Source: Vicinamibacterales bacterium
GTDB lineage: Bacteria; Acidobacteriota; Vicinamibacteria; Vicinamibacterales; UBA2999
Length of the DNA stretch: 64,000 bases
Assembly (NCBI GenBank): GCA_041659285.1
Contig: JBAZYO010000015.1
Span: 62,001 to 126,000 of the forward strand
Reading direction: 5' to 3'
Shown: positions 48,790 to 60,521 of the stretch, piece after piece
Numbering within the stretch: the first letter of the stretch is position 1
How the letters are laid out: each line of letters begins with the position of its first letter
Notes under the pieces: generated by a model
Told to the model about the DNA's origin: nothing
Databases searched by the model: none
The model's input: the letters and a program-made list of their open reading frames with translations, nothing else
Translations under genes and position numbers: made by a program

Positions 48790-49929
48790 ATGCGCCACCT
48801 GAACATCCTCATCGAGTTGAACAGCGCCGACCTGCGCATCGGCGCGGTGAACGACGCGCTCGACCTCGCGGAGCTGGCGAGACCGTGCGGCGCGCGCTTC
48901 GTGCTGTGTGGATCGCTGACCCCGGAGTTTCGCGCCGAGGCCGGGCGACGGGGCATTGAGACCTCGCTGGCGCGCAGCCGCACCTTCTCCCGGCGCGGGC
49001 TGGTGCTGTATGGGGCCGACGTGCTGGTGTGGGCCGCCCGGTTGTTGCGGTGGCGCCCCGACGTCGTCCACGTCAACTATTCCGGCTATGGGCCGTCGCT
49101 CGCGTGCGCGGCATGGTGGTGCGGCATCCCCGTGGTGTTCCGTGCCGGCGGGCCGTATCTTCGTGGCAACCATTCGAACCAATGGGGTGCGGCGTACGTC
49201 GCCAATTGCCGCGCGCACGCGGAAGGGCTGCTGGGATCACCCCTCGCCGACAAGGTCGTGGTCACCGGCGATCTGTTCAGGCCCGAGCGCGTTCGAGCCA
49301 CCCTGACACCTGAACGCCCCCTGCCGCCCAGGCGCGAAGGCGTCGCCAGGATCACGTTTCTCGGACAGCTGGTCGAGCGCAAGGGGCTGCACGTGCTGAT
49401 CGAGGCGCTCGGGCGCACGCAGTCGTCCTGCGAACTGCTGCTGGCTGGCGGGGACTGGAGCGCCTCCGGCTATCCGGAGCGGCTCAAGGCGATGGCGTTC
49501 GACGCCGGGCTGGGGTCGCGCGTTCACTTCGAGAACCACCGGCAGGATGTCGGCGCCGTCCTGAGCGACGCCGACATCTTTGTCCTCCCGTCATTCAGCG
49601 AGGCGAGGCCCCGCAGCATCATCGAGGCGATGTCGCTTGGCCTCCCGGTCGTCGCCAGCGACGCCGGCGGCATCCCGTCACTGGTGGTCCACGAGGAGAC
49701 CGGCCTGCTCGTGCCTGCTGGCGATGCGGCGGGCCTGGCGCTGGCGATCGATCGGCTGGTGCAGTCGCCGGGCCTGCGCCAACGCCTCGGAGCCGCGGGG
49801 CGCGCGCATGCGGAGCGCGAGTGCCGGGCCGATCGGACCGCGCTCGAGTACGTCCGTCTCTACCGCCGTCTCGTCGCCGAACAGCCGTCCGCGCCGAGCC
49901 GCCCTTCCATGGCCGGGGCAGGCGCATGA
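48790..49929 (+). CDS. Glycosyltransferase family 4
   Basis: A 379-residue GT-B retaining enzyme. The C-terminal nucleotide-sugar domain has FLGQLVERKGLHVLIEAL, the DIFVLPSFSEARPRSIIEAM motif with the E-x7-E pattern, and GGIPSLVVHEETGLLV. The N-terminal domain begins LNILIELNSADL and has VVHVNYSGYGPSLAC. It probably adds a sugar of the repeat unit. The final residues (PSAPSRPSMAGAGA) are low complexity. Its stop overlaps the next small gene. Confidence 0.9.
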   Translation: MRHLNILIELNSADLRIGAVNDALDLAELARPCGARFVLCGSLTPEFRAEAGRRGIETSLARSRTFSRRGLVLYGADVLVWAARLLRWRPDVVHVNYSGYGPSLACAAWWCGIPVVFRAGGPYLRGNHSNQWGAAYVANCRAHAEGLLGSPLADKVVVTGDLFRPERVRATLTPERPLPPRREGVARITFLGQLVERKGLHVLIEALGRTQSSCELLLAGGDWSASGYPERLKAMAFDAGLGSRVHFENHRQDVGAVLSDADIFVLPSFSEARPRSIIEAMSLGLPVVASDAGGIPSLVVHEETGLLVPAGDAAGLALAIDRLVQSPGLRQRLGAAGRAHAERECRADRTALEYVRLYRRLVAEQPSAPSRPSMAGAGA

Positions 49930-50417
49930 CCGCCATCAGCGGCGTCATGATCGGCGGCGCCGGCGGTGCCGGCGGCACGGTCTCGCGCCCCTTGCGCGTG
50001 CCGTCGGACGGTGGCCACGCGCTCACCGTGATTGCGCAGGCGCACCCGCTGTGGGCCAGCCTGCGGCCGCTCGAGTGCGCGCTGGAGGACGCCGTGGACG
50101 GCGAATGCGTCGCCTACGCCGTGGCCGTGCAAGGGCCGCTCGTCACCCGGTTGATGACGCTGGTCACGTTTCGCCTCCAGCGCGGGCGCGCCAGGCGCGC
50201 GATCGTGCGCGGCGGCGGACGGGTCGTCGCCGCCTACGGCGTCGATCCCAGCCTGGAGCAGCCGGCCTGCGTCTATGAGCTCGACACGCCGGCCGCGGCC
50301 TATGCCGATCGCTGTGTGCGCCCGCGCGGGCGGGCGCTGCGGCTGCGCCGCCTCGCCACGCGATGGTTCGGCTGCGATCCAGCCCTTGGTGCCGTGCTCG
50401 TGGTGGGGCGAAAGTGA
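49926..50417 (+). CDS. Uncharacterised protein in the polysaccharide locus
   Basis: A 163-residue protein that I do not recognise. It starts with a Gly-rich MTAISGVMIGGAGGAGG, then an Arg/Ala-rich helical and strand mixture with LMTLVTFRLQRGRARRAIVRGGG, a VVAAYGVDPS turn and a YELDTPAAAYADRCVRPRGRALRLRR segment with two Cys overall. There is no signal peptide or clear membrane helix. It overlaps the glycosyltransferase (ATGA) and the next kinase-like gene (TGATG), so it is part of the same transcript and its product probably works with one of them. Confidence 0.55.
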   Translation: MTAISGVMIGGAGGAGGTVSRPLRVPSDGGHALTVIAQAHPLWASLRPLECALEDAVDGECVAYAVAVQGPLVTRLMTLVTFRLQRGRARRAIVRGGGRVVAAYGVDPSLEQPACVYELDTPAAAYADRCVRPRGRALRLRRLATRWFGCDPALGAVLVVGRK

Positions 50418-51343
50418 TGCTGGCCGACGTGGTCCCAGTGGTCCACCAGCTCGCGCCGGGGTTGCTGACGTCGAGCCATCCAAGCGTGGCTTGGATCCGC
50501 ACGACGCGCGCGAAGTACCTGGTCTTCGACGCCGACGCCACGCGCCCGGTGTGCGTGGTCGAGTTCGGTGACGCGGAGCGGCTGCGCCGCGTTCACGCGA
50601 TCCTGTTGGAGTTGCATCGGCGGTGTCCCGGGGACGTCCCGCGGCCGTTGGCCAGCGCGCCGTGGGTCGCGGGCACCGCCGTCCACATCCAGGAGGGCCT
50701 GCCCGGCGTGCCCTGGTTCCGCCTTGCCGACAGCCTGCCGTCGGCCGACGCCTGGCGGTCGCTGCTCGACCGGGCCGTGGCCGTGATGCAGCGCCTTGAT
50801 GCGGCGATCATCGCGGTGCCCGCATGGGTGGGCACGGTGGACGTGCGCGAGGCCCTCGCCGAGCAGGTGCGGGTGTCGCGCCGGCACGGAGCGCTGGCGC
50901 CACTCCTGCTCCTGCAGGTCGAGAAGTGCGGCGACCGCCTGCGCAGCCTGGCGCCGCTGCCGGCGGTATGGCAGCACGGCGACTTCTCATTGAATAACCT
51001 CATGGTGTCGCCGGATTCGATCGCCGTGATCGACTTCGATGACTTCGGCCTCACGCAAGTGCCGCTCCACGACGCCTTTGGCCTCGCGTTGTCATTCCAG
51101 TTGTCGCAGGACGGCCAATGCCCGATCGGCGCCGCCGAATGTGTCGAGCGCTGCCTGGCCGCGACGACGTCCTTCGGCCGGCTTGACGACGGCACGGTGC
51201 ACGGGTTGCTGCTGCACCACCTGCTGTGGCGGATCAACCAGTGCCATGGACATCCGACGCGGGAGCGTCTGCGGGCGTGGCTGACGGCCGCGGTGCAGCG
51301 GGTGGTGTGGGCGCCCGGCAACGGGCTGTCGGCGATCGCGTGA
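50417..51343 (+). CDS. Phosphotransferase-like protein of the aminoglycoside/choline kinase family
   Basis: A 308-residue kinase-fold protein. The catalytic loop is HGDFSLNNLMV (near residue 186) and the metal-binding acid is in VIDFDDFG (near 205), as in APH, choline kinase and related enzymes. The N-lobe is short and degenerate. In a polysaccharide locus such proteins may phosphorylate a sugar or small alcohol, or act as a pseudoenzyme; resistance to an antibiotic is not suggested. The ATG is at 50417 in TGATG. The next gene begins 18 bases downstream. Confidence 0.8.
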   Translation: MLADVVPVVHQLAPGLLTSSHPSVAWIRTTRAKYLVFDADATRPVCVVEFGDAERLRRVHAILLELHRRCPGDVPRPLASAPWVAGTAVHIQEGLPGVPWFRLADSLPSADAWRSLLDRAVAVMQRLDAAIIAVPAWVGTVDVREALAEQVRVSRRHGALAPLLLLQVEKCGDRLRSLAPLPAVWQHGDFSLNNLMVSPDSIAVIDFDDFGLTQVPLHDAFGLALSFQLSQDGQCPIGAAECVERCLAATTSFGRLDDGTVHGLLLHHLLWRINQCHGHPTRERLRAWLTAAVQRVVWAPGNGLSAIA

Positions 51344-51361
51344 CGTGATGGGAGCAAATCG

Positions 51362-53274
51362 ATGACGCGGCGCCTGGTCACAAGTATTGTGCTGGCCCTC
51401 GTGGTTGCCCTGACGGCGCCGGCCGCGGTCTTCACGGCGGAGCCGCTGGCGACGTACCGGCTCGGGCGAGGGTGGGCGACGTTCGGCCTCGCCCTGCCAC
51501 AGGGACAGGCCCGGGGCGCGGTCGCCGTGGGGACGCTGCCCACGCAGACTGACGTGAAAACGCGATGGCCGGATGGGTCGATCCGGTTTGCCGTGGTCAC
51601 CGCGCGTACCCCCGCCGCGGGTGCGTACCCGATTACGCCCGCGGCGCCGGTGGCGGGCGGGGCGCCGGTGACTTGGCCGGCGGCGTCGGTCGAACTCACG
51701 ATCGGTCCCGGACGATGGCAGGCGCCACTGCCGGGCGCAACCGCGGATCGGTGGCTGGCGGGCCCCCTGGTGAACGAAGCGCGCGCCACGGTGACGCCGC
51801 GGCTTCGCGGGCTCGAGCATCCGTTCCTGCGCGTGATCTTCGACGTTCGCGCCTATGCCGACGGCGGGACGCGCCTCGATGTCACCGTGGAGAACACGAT
51901 CGACACCGCGCTCGCGGCGAACACCGTCTACGACGTGGCGATCACGCTGAACGGCCAGCAGGTGTTCCGGAAGACCGGCGTCGAGCACAAGTACCTCGCG
52001 CGCTGGCGGCACGTGTCATCGAGCGGCGTCGAGGAAGCGGCGGTGACCGCCGACCTCCGGCCGTTCGTCGGTGCCCGGGCGCTGCCGCCGTATCTGGCCG
52101 GCATCACGGGCCCGCCGCGGACGGTGGCCGGGCCGCAGTTCGAGATCCTCAGGACCGGCGACCTCATGGTGCCGATGAACGCGCATGGTGGCCGGCCCGA
52201 GATCGCGCCGTACCCGGATTGGACCGCTCAGTACCTGGTGGAGCAGCGGCCCGACCAGCGGGCCTACGTGCTCCGCCATGGCGAACTGGCCGGCAGTTTC
52301 GGCATCCACATCAAGGAACCGGATGCGGTGCGGCTGATCTCGATCGACGAGCACCCGAACTATTGGCTCGATCAGCGCGCGGATCCGGATGGCCGGCCGA
52401 AGAGCGGCCTGCGCGGCGTGGCGGAGCCCGGCGACAACGCGCATCAACCGTCCCTGGCGTTTGTCCCGTACCTGATCACCGGCGATCGGTACTTTCTCGA
52501 CGAGATGAAGTATTGGGCGAACTTCACGTTGCTGTGGACCTTCCAGGACTCCTATTCGAAGCAGCGCGGCGGCAGCGCCGGCCTGCTGGCGTCGAACGAG
52601 GTGCGCGGCATCGGCTGGGCGCTTCGCAACCTGGCCGACGCCGCGGCGTACGTGCCGGACAATGACGAGATGCGCGCCTACTTCCGCCAGAAGGTGACCA
52701 ACAACCTGACCTGGCTCGACGAATATGCCGGGAGCGTGTCGACGCCGCTCGGGACCCTGTTTCCGGGACGCCGGCCGGAAGACGAACAGTGGGCGCCCTA
52801 CTCGTGGATCGCGCTGTGGGAGCAGGCCTACGTGGCGTGGGCGGTTGACCACGCGCAGCAGCACGGGTTTGGTCCTGGCAGCGTCCTGCGCGATCGCATC
52901 GTCAAGCTGCAGCTCCGGCTCTTCACCAGTGAGGGCGAGGGCTTCCCGCGCACGTACGCCGGCGCCTACGTGCTGGCGGTGGGCACCAAGACCGGCTCCG
53001 GCATCAAGTACTTCAACACCATGGAAGAGATGTTCCGGGTTACCGACAAGTACGGGAATCATCGGCCGTTCCAGGGGTACTACGGCCCCGAGGCGCGACT
53101 GCTGCTGATGATCGCGATGCGGTTGGGACTGGCCGGCGCCCCGGCCGCGTATCAATACCTGTCGAGCAACGTCGGCGCCGACGGCATCTCGATGACAGCG
53201 GATCTGCACCGGCGCTCGGGTTGGGCCATTGCCTACGAGGATGCCGCGGCCTCGCGATTGGGATCGATCCGGGC

Positions 53275-53281
<7 letters not shown>
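51362..53281 (+). CDS. Secreted protein with alpha-helical toroid-like domain, possible glycan-active enzyme
   Basis: A 639-residue protein with a signal peptide (to about residue 26). The first half is beta-rich (RWPDGSIRFAVVTART, a LDVTVENTID strand). The second half, from about residue 355, is helical with repeated Trp/Tyr/Asn-rich segments: DNAHQPSLAFVPYLITGDRYFLDEM, YWANFTLLWTF, LASNEVRGIGWALRNLADAA, and GYYGPEARLLLMIAM. This pattern is like (alpha/alpha)6 toroid enzymes that cleave glycans, but I do not recognise a named family. A partial paralogue with the same helical half lies at 62336-64000. A GGGAG ribosome binding site precedes the ATG. The 3' end overlaps the convergent amidotransferase gene by 7 bases. 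Confidence 0.75.
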
Positions 53282-55206
<1,925 letters not shown>

Positions 55207-55210
55207 AAGG

Positions 55211-56416
55211 TCAGTCCAGGAGCCGGCGATAGAGCTGCGCGTACTCGGCGACCATGCGCTGCTGCGTGAAAGACGTCTCGACGCGCTGGCGTCCGAGCGC
55301 GCCGAACCTCGAACGGGCAGACGGGTCGGCCGCCAGCGCGATCAGCGCCTCAGCCAGGCGGCCGTGGTTGCGCACGGGCACGAGCACGCCGGTGGCCCCG
55401 TCGGCCAGTACTTCGGGGGTGCCGCCGGCCGCCGTGGCCACCACCGGGATAACGGCGGCCATCGCCTCCAGGATGGTGATCGAGATGCCTTCGCTGATCG
55501 AGCTGTTGACATAGATGTCGGCGGCGGGCAGGAGCGCGCGGACGTCGGGGCGAAGGCCAAGAAAGCTCACGGCGCCGGCCAGGTCCGGCCGCGCCGCCCG
55601 CGTTTCAAGAGCGGCGCGTTCGGGGCCGTCGCCGACGATGAGCAGCCGGGCGGTGGGCACCGCCGCCCGCATTTGGGAGAAGGCCTCGAGCAGCGACGGA
55701 AAATCCTTGACCGGGTCCAGCCTGGCCACGCTGATGGCCACCACTGCCTGGTCGTCGAGGCCGAGCAGGGCCCGCGCGCGGCGGCGGTCGGCGGGTGCCG
55801 GCCGCGCCGCCGCCTCGATGCCGTTGTGAATCACTTCGACGCGGGCGCGCGGAAAGCGCGCGTCGATCATGTGGTGCCTGAGCTCGTCGGAGACGGCCAC
55901 GATCGGGCCATCGAACCGGGACAGCAGCGGATTCACGAGTCTCCGCTTCCAGGAGGGCGGTGCGTCCGACAGCCTCCCGTGTTCGGTGTAAACCAGCTTG
56001 AGCCGCGGCTGCCAGTACTTGGCGAGCCGTCCGTACACGAACGGCGAGTATTGGTGGCAGTGCAGCAGGTCGATGCGGCGCTCGAGCGCGAGTCTCGCGA
56101 TGTGCCTGCCGATCTCGGGGCGGAACCCGCGGCGACGATTGAGTGCGATGACCTCGATGCCCCGGTCCAGCAGTTCACCGGCCCACGCTCCCTGGTCATC
56201 AAGGCAGCACACCGAGACGTCAAATCCGTTCCCGAGCCGGCGGCAGATGTCGATCACCAGCCGCTCCGTGCCTCCGGGCGCCAGGCTCAACACCACCTGC
56301 ATCACGCGCGCCGAGGCCCGGGGCCTCGGCGTCGGGGCCGCCGCCGCCGGCGCCTGTGGCGCCTCGTCCTCCCTTGCCTGGCTGCGAACCAGGACCGGAT
56401 ACGCCTGCCGGGTCAT
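55211..56416 (-). CDS. Glycosyltransferase family 4 (exosortase-cluster type)
   Basis: A 401-residue GT-B enzyme. The N-terminal half begins with a Pro/Ala-rich leader, then RVMQVVLSLAPGGTERLVIDICRRL and HCHQYSPFVYGRLA. The C-terminal half has AISVARLDPVKDFPSLLEAF, VGDGPERAAL, the DIYVNSSISEGISITILEAM motif and GGTPEVLADGATGVLV. This form is common beside O-ligases and amidotransferases in exosortase-type clusters. The ATG at 56416 overlaps the O-ligase-like stop (ATGA), so the two are coupled. The amidotransferase start lies directly before this gene's end on the same strand. Confidence 0.9.
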   Translation of the reverse strand: MTRQAYPVLVRSQAREDEAPQAPAAAAPTPRPRASARVMQVVLSLAPGGTERLVIDICRRLGNGFDVSVCCLDDQGAWAGELLDRGIEVIALNRRRGFRPEIGRHIARLALERRIDLLHCHQYSPFVYGRLAKYWQPRLKLVYTEHGRLSDAPPSWKRRLVNPLLSRFDGPIVAVSDELRHHMIDARFPRARVEVIHNGIEAAARPAPADRRRARALLGLDDQAVVAISVARLDPVKDFPSLLEAFSQMRAAVPTARLLIVGDGPERAALETRAARPDLAGAVSFLGLRPDVRALLPAADIYVNSSISEGISITILEAMAAVIPVVATAAGGTPEVLADGATGVLVPVRNHGRLAEALIALAADPSARSRFGALGRQRVETSFTQQRMVAEYAQLYRRLLD

Positions 56417-57783
56417 ACCCGCGCACCTCGCGAGGCCGCGAACGATTCGACGGCGCGAAACGCCAGCGGGCCTCGGACGACGGGCGCCGGCGCGGCCGCG
56501 GATTCCGGTTGCTGTTGCGACGCGCGGTCTAAGGCGGCGATCATCGCGAAGGTCAGCCACGTCAGGTCGTTCAAGGCGAGGGCGAGGAACGCGCCCCCGG
56601 TCACGAAGCCGACCATTGAGGTGAGCAAGGCATTGGCCATGGTGAACAGGAATCGCTGGCGCTGCGGTGAGTGCTTCGGATCGCGGGAACGCGCCCGAAT
56701 GCGGAGGCAGGCGAACGCCGCATAGCCGAACATCGCGGCCCAGATGGAGGCTCCGAACAGGCCGAGCTCCGCGAACACCTGCACGTGCGAACTGTGGACC
56801 GAGCGCCGCGATCCGTACCGGCCGTAGGTCGTGTCGAAGGCGTCGTACGCCTGTTCGTATTGGCGCAGGCCCACGCCCAGCGGATGTTGCAGGCCCATTT
56901 GCAGGCCGACCTTCCAGAAGTGCGGCCGGCTCATCGCCGAGTCTTCGCCAATCTCGTCGTAGGTCCGGATGGTTTCCAGCCGATCCAGGTAGCTTTGGGG
57001 GATTGGCACGAAGAGCGCCGCAAGCGTCAGCACGGAACTGAGCGCGATTAGCGCCGGTATGCGGCGGCGCTGCAACAGTACAAACGCCAGTGTCGCCGAG
57101 GCCAGCGCGACGAAGCCGCCGCGGGAATAGGTGCCGATCACGGCGAGCACGCACAGCGGCAGGAGGAAGTACAGGCCGCGTCGAAGCCACGGGAGCCACC
57201 GGCCGCTGTAGAGCGCCCCGACGTTCTGCGCGGTCACCAGCAGGAGCGGCAGGATCATCACCGTTCCCAGCGCGTAGCCGTTGTTGTCGATGAACGCGCC
57301 GGAGAGGCCGTCCGCAAATCGTGTTCCGCCACCGACCGCGTAAGCGAGCCCCGCCTTACTTGCGTGGAACCCGAGCGACAGGGCAACCACCCCGACGACT
57401 CCCGACAGCCGCTTGTCGTCGGACGCCAGGGTGACCAGGAGCATGCACGTCACGAACAGGCGAAAGACGAAGTCAACCCAGGGCCAGCCGAGGTCCGGGC
57501 GAACCGCCGTGAACTGTGACAGCAGCGTGGAGGAAAAGAACAGGGTCATTCCGACGCTGAGCGGGTGGGTCACATTCGGATAGCGGCCGGCGACCAGCGC
57601 CGGTCCGAGCAGCACCAGCCCCAGCACCATCGACAGCCGGAGGCTGGTAATGTCGATCCAGATCCAATCCTGGGGCCGAAAGAGCGCGAACCACAGGTAC
57701 ATGAGCAGTGCCCAATAGCGGCTGCGCAGGGCGGCATAGAAGCCCGGCACGAAAATCGACAGGATAAAGAGCGTTCGCAGCAT
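56413..57783 (-). CDS. Wzy/O-antigen-ligase-like membrane protein (exosortase-associated type)
   Basis: A 456-residue protein with about ten to twelve hydrophobic segments and a Wzy_C-like loop (LQHPLGVGLRQYEQAYDAFDTTYG, with the HSSHVQVFAELG segment). The N-terminus (MLRTLFILSIFVPGFYAAL and YLWFALFRPQDWIW) resembles the family described as probable O-glycosylation ligase, exosortase-associated. It would polymerise or ligate glycan at the periplasmic face. I chose the ATG at 57783; an upstream start at 57840 adds an Arg-rich extension. It is coupled to the GT4 gene downstream. Confidence 0.85.
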   Translation of the reverse strand: MLRTLFILSIFVPGFYAALRSRYWALLMYLWFALFRPQDWIWIDITSLRLSMVLGLVLLGPALVAGRYPNVTHPLSVGMTLFFSSTLLSQFTAVRPDLGWPWVDFVFRLFVTCMLLVTLASDDKRLSGVVGVVALSLGFHASKAGLAYAVGGGTRFADGLSGAFIDNNGYALGTVMILPLLLVTAQNVGALYSGRWLPWLRRGLYFLLPLCVLAVIGTYSRGGFVALASATLAFVLLQRRRIPALIALSSVLTLAALFVPIPQSYLDRLETIRTYDEIGEDSAMSRPHFWKVGLQMGLQHPLGVGLRQYEQAYDAFDTTYGRYGSRRSVHSSHVQVFAELGLFGASIWAAMFGYAAFACLRIRARSRDPKHSPQRQRFLFTMANALLTSMVGFVTGGAFLALALNDLTWLTFAMIAALDRASQQQPESAAAPAPVVRGPLAFRAVESFAASRGARV

Positions 57784-57905
57784 GCGGTGGCCGCCGCACG
57801 CCAGGCGCCGGCAACGCCTGCGGAGCAAACTCGTCGCCATGTCGGTGCCGCGCGGGTGGCGGAAACGCCGCGAAACTCGCCGATGTCACGCGCATTTTGG
57901 GGGCA

Positions 57906-57923
57906 GTCTGCCTGGAGGCAGAC
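57906..57923. repeat. REP-like hairpin, variant of the 9.1-kb element
   Basis: GTCTGCCTGGAGGCAGAC forms an 8-bp stem with a 2-base loop. It differs from the hairpin at 9108-9125 at one loop base and at one paired position in each arm (C-G changed to T-A), which keeps pairing. It lies in the divergent gap between the O-ligase and glycosyltransferase genes. Confidence 0.65.
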
Positions 57924-58020
57924 TTCTGTCGGCGCGACGGGCGAAATCGGCCTTGCGGACGGGCTTGGGGGATCGTGGCGCCTTTAAATAGGCGGCCGAG
58001 GTTGGTACGGCAATCGCAAT

Positions 58021-59343
58021 GTGGCGGACGTGCGTCACTTCTCCAACAACGATCCGCGGTGGCCCGATGCGACGGGCCTCCCCTCGGTCCTGGCCGTCAC
58101 GAGCGAGGTGCCGTGGCCGCTCGACTCCGGCGGCCACCTGCGCACCTATCACTTGTTGCGGGCCCTGGCCCGGCGGATGGAGGTGCGGCTCGTGGTGCCT
58201 GCGGCACCCGATCGGGTCGGCGTGAGCCGGGCCGCGCTGCGGGGCGCCGGGGTCCAGCCAAGCGTGGTGGCGCTGTCGCGGCGGACCCTGGCCGGCGAAT
58301 CGGTGACGGCCCTGCGCGCGGCGCTGGACCGCGAGCCCTATGTCCTGTTCGCGCGTCATCGCCGTCCGCTCGTGCGTCAAACGCTGCAGCAGCAAGTCGT
58401 CGGTCGCGCGCCTGCCGCCGTGTATCTCGACCACCTCGATTCGCTGGTGTACGCCGACGCCTTTCCGGCGCTGCCGCTGGTGGTGGACATGCACAACGTC
58501 TACTCGCGGCTCGCCTCGCGCATGGCGGGGGAGTCGGCGAGCGCCCTGCGCCGGCGCTATCTCGAGCGGGAATCCGTCCTCCTCGAAAGGATGGAGCGCC
58601 GCGCGGTCCGCATGGCGCACACCGTGCTCGCCGTGTCGGACGACGAGGCGCGCTACTTTCTGGAGCTCGGCGCGCGCAACGTGGTCGTCGTGCCCAACGG
58701 CGTGGACTGTGACGCCTTCGAGGCGTTGCCGGTGGGGCGGCGCCAGGGACCGCCGACCCTTTTGTACGTCGGGTCGCTCGCCTGGCCGCCCAATGTGAGC
58801 GCCGCGCACACCCTCGCCACCGAGATTCTGCCGGCGGTGCGCCAGCACCTGCCGGACGCGCGGGTCGTGATTGTCGGCCGGGATCCGGGGCCGGAACTGC
58901 TCGCCCTGGCGCGGCCGGGCGCCAACGTCGAGGTCGCCGGGAACGTGCAGGACGTGATGCCCTACTACCGCAATGCCCATGTGCTGGCCGTGCCACTGCA
59001 GTCGGGCGGCGGCACGCGACTGAAGATTCTCGAAGCCTTCGCCGCCGGCGTGCCGGTGGTGAGCACGCCGGTCGGATGCGAAGGGATTGCCGCCATCGGC
59101 GGGCGCGAACTGGAGATTGCCGGGCGCGAGGACTTCGCCGCCGCAATTGTCCGCCTGCTGACGATGCCGGAGCACGCTCGCATGCTGGCCGACCGGGCCC
59201 GCGCCCTGGCCCGGCGGCAATACGACTGGTCGGTCGTCGGCGCGCTGGCCTGCGATGCCGTGTTGCGCGCAGCGGCGCCGGGCCACATGGGCCTTTCGGC
59301 GTGGAACCCTCCGAACGTCGAACGGCGCGTGCCCGTGTCATGA
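58021..59343 (+). CDS. Glycosyltransferase family 4 (PEP-CTERM/EpsH1-associated type)
   Basis: A 440-residue GT-B enzyme. It begins, after about 22 residues, with LAVTSEVPWPLDSGGHLRTY, the mark of the sugar transferase family linked to PEP-CTERM/EpsH1 clusters. The C-terminal domain has TLLYVGSLAWPPNVSAA, VIVGRDPGPELLALA and QSGGGTRLKILEAFAAGVPVV. The GTG at 58021 is the only usable start, and its ribosome binding site is weak. The gene heads a four-gene run with ATGA overlaps. It is divergent from the O-ligase gene. Confidence 0.88.
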   Translation: MADVRHFSNNDPRWPDATGLPSVLAVTSEVPWPLDSGGHLRTYHLLRALARRMEVRLVVPAAPDRVGVSRAALRGAGVQPSVVALSRRTLAGESVTALRAALDREPYVLFARHRRPLVRQTLQQQVVGRAPAAVYLDHLDSLVYADAFPALPLVVDMHNVYSRLASRMAGESASALRRRYLERESVLLERMERRAVRMAHTVLAVSDDEARYFLELGARNVVVVPNGVDCDAFEALPVGRRQGPPTLLYVGSLAWPPNVSAAHTLATEILPAVRQHLPDARVVIVGRDPGPELLALARPGANVEVAGNVQDVMPYYRNAHVLAVPLQSGGGTRLKILEAFAAGVPVVSTPVGCEGIAAIGGRELEIAGREDFAAAIVRLLTMPEHARMLADRARALARRQYDWSVVGALACDAVLRAAAPGHMGLSAWNPPNVERRVPVS

Positions 59344-60521
59344 CGCCAAGAGCCGTGCACATCCTCGAACTGCGCAGCGTGGTCGGGGCCGGCGGTGGGC
59401 CGGAGAAGACCATCCTGCTGGGCGCGCAACGCTCAGACCCGCGGAAGTTTCGCGTGACGGTGTGCTACCTCCGCGACGCGCGCGATCAGGGGTTCGCCGT
59501 GCGCGAGCGGGCCGAGGCCCTCGGCGTCGACTACGTCGAGATCGTGGAGCGGACGTCGTTCGACGTTCGCGTGTGGCGCGCGCTGCGGCGGCTGGTGCGC
59601 GCACGCGGCATCGACATCATCCATGCGCACGACTACAAGACCGACTTGCTGGCGTTGATGATCGCCAGGGCGGAGGGCATCGTCCCGGTGGCGACCGCGC
59701 ACGGATGGACTGGCCACAGCCGGCGCGAACGCTGGGTCTATTACCCGTGCGACAAGCGCGTGATCCGCGCGTTCCCGATCGCCGTGGCCGTGTCGTCCCA
59801 GATCAAGTCGGACCTGGTTCGGGCGGGGATGCCGGCCAGCCGCGTCCGCGTCATCCTCAACGGCATCGATCACACCGCGTTCCGCCGGGATCGGACGCGC
59901 GAGACGGCGGCGCGGCGCGAACTGCAGCTCGATGACGCCGACCTCGTCATCGGGTCGGCCGGACGGCTCGAACCGCAGAAGCGGTTCGACCTCCTGATCC
60001 GCGCCGGCGCGACGCTGCGGGATCGTCATCCGCGGCTGCGGCTACTGATTGCGGGCGAGGGGAGCATGCGCCCGGAGCTCGAACGACTGGCCGGCGAGGT
60101 CATGCCCGCGGGGGCGTGCAGGCTGCTGGGCCACCGTTCTGACATTCGGCCCCTGCATCATGCGCTGGATGTGTTCGTCCAGTCCTCGGACTATGAAGGC
60201 ACGCCGAATGCGGTGCTCGAGGCGATGGCGCTCGAAACCCCAATCGTGGCGACGGCGGCTGGTGGCACGGCCGAAATCGCCGAGCCTGCCACGCACGGCC
60301 TGATCACGCCCACCGGCGATCTGCAGGCGTTGGCGTCGGCGATCGACAGGGCCCTGTCGGAACCCGGCGAGACCGCGGCGCGCGCGCGGCGCGCGCGCCT
60401 GCGGGTGGAAACCACCTTGTCGTTCGCCGCCCGCATGAGCGCCCTCGAGGCCATCTACGAGGAGGCGATCGGAACGCGTGCGCGGCGTCCCGCGTTGGCG
60501 GTGGCAGGGCGATGCGCATAA
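59340..60521 (+). CDS. Glycosyltransferase family 4
   Basis: A 393-residue GT-B enzyme. It starts with a GAGGGPEKTILL acceptor loop and has IIHAHDYKTDLLAL in the N-terminal domain; the donor side has IGSAGRLEPQKRFDLLIRAG, VFVQSSDYEGTPNAVLEAMA and GGTAEIAEPATHGLITP. This is the EPS-type GT4 form with a DYEGTPN loop. The ATG at 59340 overlaps the previous stop (ATGA), and the 3' end overlaps the next acyltransferase gene by 10 bases. Confidence 0.9.
   Translation: MTPRAVHILELRSVVGAGGGPEKTILLGAQRSDPRKFRVTVCYLRDARDQGFAVRERAEALGVDYVEIVERTSFDVRVWRALRRLVRARGIDIIHAHDYKTDLLALMIARAEGIVPVATAHGWTGHSRRERWVYYPCDKRVIRAFPIAVAVSSQIKSDLVRAGMPASRVRVILNGIDHTAFRRDRTRETAARRELQLDDADLVIGSAGRLEPQKRFDLLIRAGATLRDRHPRLRLLIAGEGSMRPELERLAGEVMPAGACRLLGHRSDIRPLHHALDVFVQSSDYEGTPNAVLEAMALETPIVATAAGGTAEIAEPATHGLITPTGDLQALASAIDRALSEPGETAARARRARLRVETTLSFAARMSALEAIYEEAIGTRARRPALAVAGRCA

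Noticed and set aside
50417..51343. Antibiotic-resistance aminoglycoside kinase
   Set aside because: The fold motifs are shared by many kinases; the gene is embedded in and coupled to polysaccharide genes, and the N-lobe is unlike resistance enzymes.
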